Shown here piece by piece: positions 51,979-60,500 of a stretch of 64,000 nt of DNA. The translations under genes and the position numbers were made by a program. This stretch comes from Rhizobium sp. BK251 (GTDB taxonomy: Bacteria > Pseudomonadota > Alphaproteobacteria > Rhizobiales > Rhizobiaceae). The stretch's first letter is position 1; each line of letters starts with the position of its first letter. The stretch spans positions 372,001 through 436,000 of the forward strand of contig NZ_SLUQ01000009.1 in assembly GCF_004345245.1 (NCBI RefSeq). Direction: 5' to 3'. A model generated the notes under the pieces. That model made no database searches, had not been told where the DNA came from, and saw nothing but the letters and a program-made list of their open reading frames with translations.

Positions 51979-53529
51979 ATGAGAACACGAGGCGAAGACG
52001 TTATTCTGGAACAGCGTAACTACGCGCGGCTAGAGAATTTGATCAGTCGCCACGGACTGACGCTCGACGAAGCATTCATCCGCGGTATTCGACATATTGG
52101 ATATCGTAGCAATCTTCACGCATTCGCTGAACTGATTGACAACTCCATCCAAGCCTACGCTCAGCGTATTGATTTGATCTTTGGTTACGATGAGACCAGT
52201 TCGTTGAAGAAGCCAAATAGGATCGCCATCGTCGACGATGGCCACGGTATGCCGCCTGAAATGCTTCGTCTCGCCATGATGTGGGGCGGCACCCATCGTG
52301 AAAACGACCGGGACGGCCTTGGTCGTTACGGATACGGACTGCCCTGCGCGGCAGTCAGTATCGGGCGACGCTTCTCGGTAATATCCAAGATCGAAGGCGG
52401 GGTACCTTTTCAAGTAACACTCGATCTCGACGCGTTGGACATGGGCCACTATCGCAACTCGGAAGGGCATCTTGCGATGCCGGCCCCCCAGGCCGCCGAC
52501 ATACCGGACTTCGTAGAAGCCCATCTTGCCAGCGCCTATCCGGAAGGATGGCAATCCGGGACCGTGGTCGTGATTGAAAAGCTCGATCGCCTTGAGTGGG
52601 CCACTACTGCAGGAATCCGGACAAACCTGATCCGCCATCTAGGTGTCATCTACCATAAGATGGCAGACCTCGCAGCGCTTCATGTAGGCGATACACGCAT
52701 CGAACCGGTCGACCCCCTGTTTCTCAGCCACAACGCTATATTGCATGACCTGGACGAGGACCGCGCGGTCGCGCTGGAACCAATCGATGTTCGTATCCTC
52801 AACCCGGCCACAGGGCAGGATGCCATTGTCACGCTGCGCTATTCGTGGCTACCCCCGACATTTGGTGCGATAGACAAATCTCGCGATGCCGTCGGTTTGA
52901 ACGCGAACGCGCGGTTTCCTATTCTGAAAGAGTTCCATGGCGTCATCTTCAGCCGCAACGGCCGGCTGATCGACGTGCATAGTCGGATTCCGTGGACGAT
53001 CTTTGTCAATAACGATCGCTATATACGGGTGGAGATTGAATTCTCCGCCAAGCTTGACGAGTTGTTCGGCGTCACGACGTCGAAACAACAGGTGACGGTT
53101 TCACCGTCCGTCTGGGATGCGCTCCGGCAGGCCGGTCTACACAAGGCGATAGAACAGCTTCGCGCGAAAGTCAGAATTGCGAAGACCGCGAAATGCACCG
53201 AACTAAATCAAGTGCCACTTCCTCTCCCGGGAGGACAGGTCCAGCCTGCTCGGCGCGATGAGCACCCTGACATTGTGGGGCCAATTCTCCCAGCAGTCCC
53301 GGCGACACTTTGGCAGAACAATGGAGGAAGAAACATTTCGTTGAACCGCCAGCATCCTTTATTTTCTGGAGCGAAGGACGGGAAAACGACCGCCGCCGCT
53401 CTCGAAAAACTTGTCGAAATGATCGCAAACCGCGCTGGTTGTGCTGGCGTGGAGCTCTGCGATGAATATTGTGGCCTTCTTGACGCTTGGGGAGAATGGG
53501 TCCGGACCAGCGGCATGGTTCAGAGTTGA
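51979..53529 (+). CDS. GHKL (HSP90/MORC-like) ATPase
   Basis: A 516-residue ATPase of the Bergerat fold. The N-box is ELIDNSIQA at 51-59, the G1 box DDGHGMP at 86-92 and the G2 box GRYGYGLP at 115-122; WGGTHREND lies between. A transducer-like domain follows (RYSWLPPTFGAIDKSRDAVGLNA and LFGVTTSKQQVTVSPSVW). MORC- and MutL-like GHKL ATPases of this kind occur in bacterial defence loci. ATG 51979 follows AAAGG, whereas TTG 51973 is less likely. The next gene begins 18 bp downstream. Confidence 0.85.
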   Translation: MRTRGEDVILEQRNYARLENLISRHGLTLDEAFIRGIRHIGYRSNLHAFAELIDNSIQAYAQRIDLIFGYDETSSLKKPNRIAIVDDGHGMPPEMLRLAMMWGGTHRENDRDGLGRYGYGLPCAAVSIGRRFSVISKIEGGVPFQVTLDLDALDMGHYRNSEGHLAMPAPQAADIPDFVEAHLASAYPEGWQSGTVVVIEKLDRLEWATTAGIRTNLIRHLGVIYHKMADLAALHVGDTRIEPVDPLFLSHNAILHDLDEDRAVALEPIDVRILNPATGQDAIVTLRYSWLPPTFGAIDKSRDAVGLNANARFPILKEFHGVIFSRNGRLIDVHSRIPWTIFVNNDRYIRVEIEFSAKLDELFGVTTSKQQVTVSPSVWDALRQAGLHKAIEQLRAKVRIAKTAKCTELNQVPLPLPGGQVQPARRDEHPDIVGPILPAVPATLWQNNGGRNISLNRQHPLFSGAKDGKTTAAALEKLVEMIANRAGCAGVELCDEYCGLLDAWGEWVRTSGMVQS

Positions 53530-53547
53530 TCGGACTGGCCTGATATC

Positions 53548-55593
53548 ATGGATGAACGTAGGACAGAGTCTGTAGCATCACAGGAGATGACCGGTCCCGG
53601 TCGGGTCCGCGCATTTTCGCCGTTTCTTGCGCCAGATGAAAAGGAGCAGTTGCGCGCGCTTCTCGATTTTGGAGACGGACCACCACCGAGCTTCGCGGGT
53701 GAACTCAGAGATCTGGCGCGGCGATACGTGGACGATGGCGAGAGCCGCAAGTTGCGAGCAATCTGCCTGCTTGTGGCTGATCTGTTTGAGCAAGGATGGC
53801 GGGTGTCAGTTGACGACGGCCGCATCCAGTTCGAGCCGCCAGGTATCTCCCGCTTCATGGATCAGACTGTTGAAGACGTGAAAGCACGCGTTCGATCGGC
53901 TCTGCAGACTGCCCGGCAGAGACAACTCAAGGAGCCGTCCGTCGTCGCCTTTCTTCGGAGCATGGAACGGCGCGCTCTTCGAAAATCCGGGCATCACAGT
54001 TCAGTCCTTGACCTTATCGACGACGGAGATGATCTGGCAAAATCTTTGGAGAAAGCGAATGATCTGAGCGGAGACGCTCGTAGCGGATCTCTTGCACATA
54101 TCATCGACCCTGTTGTCGAAATCTGCGAAGCCGGTCGAAAATGCGAGCACACGGGGCTCAATCTCATCGATATATGGCGCTATTTTCGTCATACATGGGC
54201 ACACGAATATCGGCCAGTTCCTGGGCGACAGATGTTGATTCTGGTTCGCAATGCAGCACGGCCAAAGCATCCTGTCATTGGGATTGCTATGCTCGCGAGC
54301 CCCGTCATGCGGGTCAACGTTCGGGACCGATGGATCGGCTGGTTGCGCGAGGAGACCAAAGCGCGGCTCGACCAAGGTCTGTTTGAACCAAATTCGCTTG
54401 CCACCGCTCTATTGTCTCAATTGGAGACTTCGATCGCGAGTATCCGGTTCGACGACCTCGTTCGTGCGGACGAGGTTGCCGAGCCGAGCGAAGCAACGGT
54501 CTTGCGCCTCGAGCAAAAGGCAGCAGGCGCCGCATATGCGCGTGATATGGAATTGAGGGCACACTTTGAAGTCCAAAGGGCTGCGGGCGCATCCGTGTCA
54601 CCCTTGAAAGGAGCCGTCAAAACCAACGATCCCAAGGTCGACTGGAAGGCATCCTCAGAAGACTTGCTCTTTGTCCGCAAACGCGCCGAGGTCCTGGCGC
54701 AGTTGCTGTTTGCTAGGCAAATGTTTAGGGCTTCCAACCTAGCTACCGATCCGGCGCGAGCACTCGACCAGCTTCTCGCAGGTCGAAGCGGGCAGCGGGC
54801 AGTCGACATCGTGCTTACAGAGTGCCGCAAAGCAGGATTATCCAGCCGGATTGCAGATGTAAGCGTGTGCGGCGCTGTGGCGCCCTATAACGAGCTACTA
54901 GGCGGAAAACTTGTGGCGCTTCTGCTCGCATCGAGGGAAGTCCGAATCGGATATGAGCAGCGCTACAGTGGTCAGGTCAGTGTGATCGCGTCGCAGATGG
55001 CAGGTCGACCAGTTTCGAAGCCGGCCGATTTGCGAATACTAACAACCACGAGCCTTTATGGCATCGGCTCAAGTCAGTACAATCGCCTGGCTCTCAAAGC
55101 AGAAGACCATGCCGGCCTCACCGAAACTGTGGCCTGGAAGCCGATTGGTACAAGCCTTACAGGTGGTTATGGAACGCTCCATCTCGGGGCGGATACTGCA
55201 AACGCCTTGAGGTCGATGGCTCAATCACGTCATTTCTCTCGTCGCATCAATAATCGATTTGGTGAGGGCACGAGCCCGCGATTGCGCCAGATGCGAGAAG
55301 GCCTAGATGCGCTCGGCCTCGACAGCGATACGATCTTGCACCACGCGACTCCTAGGCTGTTTTATGCCTGTGAGCTCGGCTCCAAGGCAAGAGACGTTTT
55401 ATTGGGCCTTGCCTCCACGGACGCGCGAGGTGACTCCGCCGGAGCCATCGCCAATGCTTGGCGAACTCGATGGCTCGATGCGCGTAGCCGCAGACCGGAC
55501 ACCCTCGCCAAACTCCGTTTGTTGGGCCCCGCAAGTGTCCAGTGTTCTCTACATATCAGTGACGGGTCCGATCTATTCAATGCGTGCGTCTAA
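53548..55593 (+). CDS. DUF4338 (DruA-like) anti-phage protein
   Basis: A 681-residue protein. The segment VCGAVAPYNELLGGKLVALLLASREVRIGYEQRY, with SPVMRVNVRDRWIGWLREET before it, fits the DUF4338 / DruA family of Druantia systems. The C-terminal half has a further conserved block, GTLHLGADTANALRSMAQSRHFSRRINNRFGEGTSPRLRQMREGL. The N-terminal 200 residues are unlike short DruA proteins. It is 18 bp downstream of the GHKL ATPase. Its TAA stop overlaps the stop of the convergent helicase gene. No catalytic motif is recognised. Confidence 0.65.
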   Translation: MDERRTESVASQEMTGPGRVRAFSPFLAPDEKEQLRALLDFGDGPPPSFAGELRDLARRYVDDGESRKLRAICLLVADLFEQGWRVSVDDGRIQFEPPGISRFMDQTVEDVKARVRSALQTARQRQLKEPSVVAFLRSMERRALRKSGHHSSVLDLIDDGDDLAKSLEKANDLSGDARSGSLAHIIDPVVEICEAGRKCEHTGLNLIDIWRYFRHTWAHEYRPVPGRQMLILVRNAARPKHPVIGIAMLASPVMRVNVRDRWIGWLREETKARLDQGLFEPNSLATALLSQLETSIASIRFDDLVRADEVAEPSEATVLRLEQKAAGAAYARDMELRAHFEVQRAAGASVSPLKGAVKTNDPKVDWKASSEDLLFVRKRAEVLAQLLFARQMFRASNLATDPARALDQLLAGRSGQRAVDIVLTECRKAGLSSRIADVSVCGAVAPYNELLGGKLVALLLASREVRIGYEQRYSGQVSVIASQMAGRPVSKPADLRILTTTSLYGIGSSQYNRLALKAEDHAGLTETVAWKPIGTSLTGGYGTLHLGADTANALRSMAQSRHFSRRINNRFGEGTSPRLRQMREGLDALGLDSDTILHHATPRLFYACELGSKARDVLLGLASTDARGDSAGAIANAWRTRWLDARSRRPDTLAKLRLLGPASVQCSLHISDGSDLFNACV

Positions 55594-57566
55594 GGCTGAG
55601 ATCGCCATTCGATAAAATCGCGCCGCCTCGCGTACACGCTTTTCAAAGCAGTCTTGAGGGGGCCGGCACCATCGCCCACCTGGATGACAAGGGTATCCAT
55701 GGCCCTGGTAAGTGGAATCATGATCCATCGCGCGGCGTGAGTCGTCGCGTAGTCCTCCTCACTCAGGAGAAGATCGTCTTTGACCGCACTGGAGCGCGCC
55801 TGGTTGAATTTGTAGTCCCAGAGCTCGTCGAGACCATAATTTACTGAAATCCATGCCTCAAGGCCGCGACAAGAGTCATATTGTACAAACCGAAGCTGCT
55901 CACGGTGGTCGGCAAAGTGTTCGCGTATATCGCGTGCCGTGCCATCCCATACCTGTCCGCCTGAGAGAACGTAGGCGCTCGCTGGCAAGCAAAGTCCGTC
56001 AGCAGCCGACGCGCGTACCAAAGCTGGGGGGACGCATGCCAGCATGTCGACAGGGTAATTCCCCAATGCCAGCGCGTCTTTAGCGAGATCGTGCAAAATT
56101 CCAGGCCGCTCAACCAACTGGCCCTCGATAACAATAACTCGGCCTCCAGCCGCATCAGTATTCGGCTCCACATCCCAGTCGGACAGCCCCATAGCAGCAG
56201 CCATATCACTGGCGAATGCGGCGATATTTGATTTCATGCGCATACTACGCTTGAGACGGCGCGGCTGCAGGCCGCCCTTCGCCACACCTGCAGTCCAGTC
56301 TGCGACGCTTGGACGAACGAACTGATCGACACCATCAGATACGGTGACCCGCTCGGATCCGTACAAATGCCGCAGGATATCGATCTCATCCTGGGGCCAA
56401 TCCTGTGCTTCATCGACAAAGACAAGGTCCCAATCGAAATCGACTGGGGCTTTCTGCGACATTGATCGAATATCTGGAACGGTAATGGCACCGGAGTTTA
56501 AGAACTCCAGCAAGTTTTCCTTGTAGCGATCATAGTTGTCTAGAAAATCGTCATAGTTCTCGATCACGCCCAGCGCGATCATCACCCGACCGAAAAAGCC
56601 GTGCGCCGTCTCAATCGCAATTCCTCCACGCTCAATGCTGCGTGGAACGCCGAGCAACGCCATCGTTCTTCGCAGGTCGGCAACGAGTGCCTTGTTGAAT
56701 GTTAGAAGGAGAGAACGATGCTGGCGCACATCGTAGGAACGGTACGCCATTTGCAGCAGGTTGACGGTCTTGCCTACGCCGCCTCGACCACGCAAAATAA
56801 TCTGACGTTTGCCAAGATCGTCTATCCATTCGTCAGGGACGGACTTTCGGGCGATCATATCCATTCTTTTGCGATCGAGTGGCGTCGGCTCGATCACTTC
56901 GAAGACACCGAATTTTCCTGAGAGCAGTGACGTGAAAACGTCATCGCCGCCAAAGTTTAGAGTGACCCGACTCCCGTTGCGGTAGGGCCGCGCGACCTGA
57001 CCCAAAACGTTGAGGACCCGCTCAAAACTTGCATCACAGGCAATGCAGTTATGCGGCCTTTGGGGAAGATCGCTCTCGCGCAAACCGGTAAATAAAATCA
57101 AGTCCTGAACGTGAACCCGATCGAGGCCGTGCCGATCAAGGTACTTTTTGAACTCGAACATCTGCACCCGGTTTTTCTCAGTCACACACTCCCATTTGGT
57201 TGTCCCGTTGCGGATATACCGGACGGAGGCAACCTTGTCCTCGAAATGTACACCGGTTGCGTCATGCGATTTCACCTCGATGACGAGCGCGAAGTTTTTG
57301 ACGCTTGCTTGCTTGGGCACGAAAGGATCGTTTTCTCGCGGGTAGAATTTATATTCGACCGCGAACTCCCGCGGCTGATCAAAGGCGCCCACCACGACCA
57401 CGTCGAGATCCTCGACGCTCTGACCGTACATTTTAAAGCCAGCAAAAATCTTGACGGAATCCCGCTTGCTTTGCGCGAGATCCGGCCAGACGTTCAGGAG
57501 CAGCCGCCGAATGTGGATGGCTGCTTCATATTCTTGCCCCTCCTGAAGGCCGACGATCTCAATCAC
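55590..57566 (-). CDS. Nuclease-domain plus UvrD-like SF1 helicase
   Basis: A 658-residue fusion. The N-terminal region has D55 (EDLDVVVVGAF) and E97-x-K99 (LVIEVKSH), a NERD/PD-(D/E)xK-like core. The SF1 helicase has Walker A GRGGVGKT at 260-267 and motif II VDEAQDW at 384-390; late motifs include ARWIMIPLTRAMDTLVIQ. It may couple DNA unwinding to cleavage, as in UvrD-like defence helicases. The ATG overlaps the DruE-like stop by 4 bp, so it is the distal gene of that operon. Confidence 0.83.
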   Translation of the reverse strand: MIEIVGLQEGQEYEAAIHIRRLLLNVWPDLAQSKRDSVKIFAGFKMYGQSVEDLDVVVVGAFDQPREFAVEYKFYPRENDPFVPKQASVKNFALVIEVKSHDATGVHFEDKVASVRYIRNGTTKWECVTEKNRVQMFEFKKYLDRHGLDRVHVQDLILFTGLRESDLPQRPHNCIACDASFERVLNVLGQVARPYRNGSRVTLNFGGDDVFTSLLSGKFGVFEVIEPTPLDRKRMDMIARKSVPDEWIDDLGKRQIILRGRGGVGKTVNLLQMAYRSYDVRQHRSLLLTFNKALVADLRRTMALLGVPRSIERGGIAIETAHGFFGRVMIALGVIENYDDFLDNYDRYKENLLEFLNSGAITVPDIRSMSQKAPVDFDWDLVFVDEAQDWPQDEIDILRHLYGSERVTVSDGVDQFVRPSVADWTAGVAKGGLQPRRLKRSMRMKSNIAAFASDMAAAMGLSDWDVEPNTDAAGGRVIVIEGQLVERPGILHDLAKDALALGNYPVDMLACVPPALVRASAADGLCLPASAYVLSGGQVWDGTARDIREHFADHREQLRFVQYDSCRGLEAWISVNYGLDELWDYKFNQARSSAVKDDLLLSEEDYATTHAARWIMIPLTRAMDTLVIQVGDGAGPLKTALKSVYARRRDFIEWRSQP

Positions 57567-60500
57567 GAGAGATCCTCGATCTTCGCCATCACCCTGCGCG
57601 TGGCATCTGACAGGTTGCCTCGAACCAACAATTCGTTGACCACCTCAACCTGAACCGCGTCAGGATCCAACTGCAATCCCGCGAGTGCTGGTTCCGCTGC
57701 GTGTCCGTCGGTGAGGGCGCCGGAAAGCGCAATGGCAAACTGCCGTCCATCTTTCGCTGTGGCCAAGATGGGAATCTCTATCTGGCCATGCCCCGCAACA
57801 TCGATCGGATGATACAACTTGAAGTCAAAATCGTCGCTCTTGCGCTGCAGATCGTCATGCAACACCGTCGTCGACCTGCGAATGCGATCCGGGTTGAACG
57901 GTGCCACGACCCCGTTGACAAGGTATTCGAGCAATTCGGCACCCACATGTCGATCCAGCAAGGCGTGCTCAAATTTGTTCTTGAAGCTGCGCAGGCATCG
58001 ATAGCAGGAGGCATCACAGTTATCCGGGCAGTTCTTCATCAGAATAAGAGCCCGTTCAAAAACCTCTGCTCCTCGATCAGTTAGCTGGGTTGCGAACCCG
58101 GCGCCTCCCGGCAGTGTATCATAAAGGAATACCTCGGCCTCGAGGCCACTTCGTCCCCCCGGTGTCAGCGCGGGGCGGTACTCTGCCATAAGTTCCCCCG
58201 GCTCGATTTCCAGCATGCCGCACGCCGCTTTGGCCAAGGCTTCACTAACAGTACGCAGGGCGACATCCGTTTCGAACCGAGCCGGGCGCACTTTAAGCGG
58301 TGCTGCTACCCGCAGCGAAAACAGCGCGATGTCGGTGATGAAGTCGGTTCCGAGTATCAAGTGACGTGTCACACGTGCACCGTTGCACATTGGTTCTTTC
58401 TCATCCGGGTAGGGCTTAAGGTGTGGGTTGAGCAACATCCCGGTAGCTTCGACATTGCTCTCGATGCGACCGCAAAGCACGCAATAGTCATATCCCTCCC
58501 GTTTGGGGCCCGTGTTGGACACGAGGAGGTGGCTCCTGTCTGGCATCACGCGTATGCGCTCGCTGACGAGGCGCCAGCGTTCATCATCGCCAGGTGTCGA
58601 CATTGTGAGCTTCGCTCTCGTCGCGTAAGCTGTTTCAGGCATATCGTCGGGGGACGTAACCTCCTCCTGATCCACAGGATGCGCAAACCCTGGCGGCCGG
58701 AGCCAGAAATGCGCCGGTCCGAAACATTCCTCGGACCCGCAGGCGCGGCAGTCGAGGCGTGAGCCGGGCTTGAGACCGCTGTCCAACGGCTGAGTTTCAG
58801 CGAAACTGCATTCCGAGCATTCCATGAACAGGCGCCGGTTTGCCCAGGCGTCGAAGCGATCTTGCTGCATCGGCGAGTAGATTGCGCCGGACGTATAGCA
58901 CTTGCCCGAGATCCAGACCTGTTTTCCGGGCGCGTATTGCGACAGCGCCACGGGCAGTCCCTGCGAAGGGGCAAATTTCATCATCGGTCGGTAGGATTTG
59001 GACCGTTCCTGATCAAATACACTGAATGTGGCGACGTCGGTCGGGAATGCGTAACGAGGTAGGACCCCCTTATAGAGCAGTCTGTCTAAGAGCTTCCCGT
59101 CCGGCGCAAGTTGAGGGGGTATTTCCTCGCCCTCTTCAAGCGGCACTTCCACACGATCGTCGTCCGCATCGTCCTCGTCTACAGGGTTCAACGATGTCGG
59201 AGTAGAAATCGCCAGCGCATTGTCGATCTCATGCAGGCAGTCTTCCATTAAGGTTTCGAGTAACGTCTTCTTGTCGCCAGGCGAAAGTTCCGCCGGGATC
59301 CAGGATGACGCGCGGGCGCGCAGCATCTCGATGTTGGCGCCGATCCAATTCCCAAAATCCACACGGTTGAGAGCGCCGGCTCCCGACTGGAACGCATGAA
59401 CCGAACCGAGCACGGAAAAGAGATCTGGATTGGCCTGGGGATCGAAGGCGGCAATCCGATCTTGCAGGTAGCATTGGATGACGAAGGCACGAATGTGACG
59501 CCGAACAATGTCGGCGTTGTTCAGGGTCAACTTCGGATCGACGACCGGCCCCGCAATCATAGCTGCTGGATCGCTGAAATAATGCTCATCATGGCTGTCC
59601 GCGCTGCCAAACGCAACGACGGTTGCAACAGCGTTTCCACGGCGACCAGCGCGACCAGCACGTTGCTGATAATTGGCTCGCCCGGGTGGCATGTTTCTTA
59701 GGGCGACCCCAGAAAGCGCCCCGATGTCGATACCAACTTCCATAGTCGTCGTACTCGACAGTACGTCGATAGCGGTGACCTTTTTGGGTCGATCGATCCA
59801 TGTCAGTTCGACGTCCTGGAACAGAAGCTCGTTTTCCTCTGCCTTCGAAAACACGTCCTCGCTCTGCGGAGCGTTAAGCTGGGCCGTGTGCTCCGCTGCA
59901 ATTAAAGCCATGGGAGCAACACTTGCGTCGCTCAGGACCGCCGCGACAGGGGATCGGTAATAGCCCTTGCGAGCGACAAAAACCGGATCATTTTCCGGAT
60001 CAAGGGTGTGCACGGCGGTCGATCCGCAATCAAGGCACTGAGGGATCCGCGGCACTGGACGATGGACAGAACGGCAGGCCTCGCATCTTACCCAAGCGCC
60101 TTCCAACTCCAAGGCGAGGTTTTTTCCGGCCAGGCGCCTGTAGCCGGCCTCCATATCCTGGGTGAAAACAGAAAGGAGCTTGGACTCCCAGGATTTCTCG
60201 AAGATCTTGTAGGCGCTCTTGTCGCTAATCAGGCGCTTCATCGCCTTGAACGATGACTTGCGACTGCGAAGACTGGTGCCACGTCCCTTGCGATTGTACC
60301 AGCCGATCGGCATCAGGTTGAGCCAAAAGCCGTCAGCCTTCCAGCAGCGCAGCCATGCTCTTACCAACGCAATTTTCTCTTCGTCCGTCTCAGCTATCCC
60401 GGGAATTTTTGGTAGGGCAATGATGTCTTTGCGCCGGTTGGCGGTTTCTCGGATCGAAGCGAGAGCGAGAGCTTCCAGGCCCAGATGCTTGTCGCGAACT

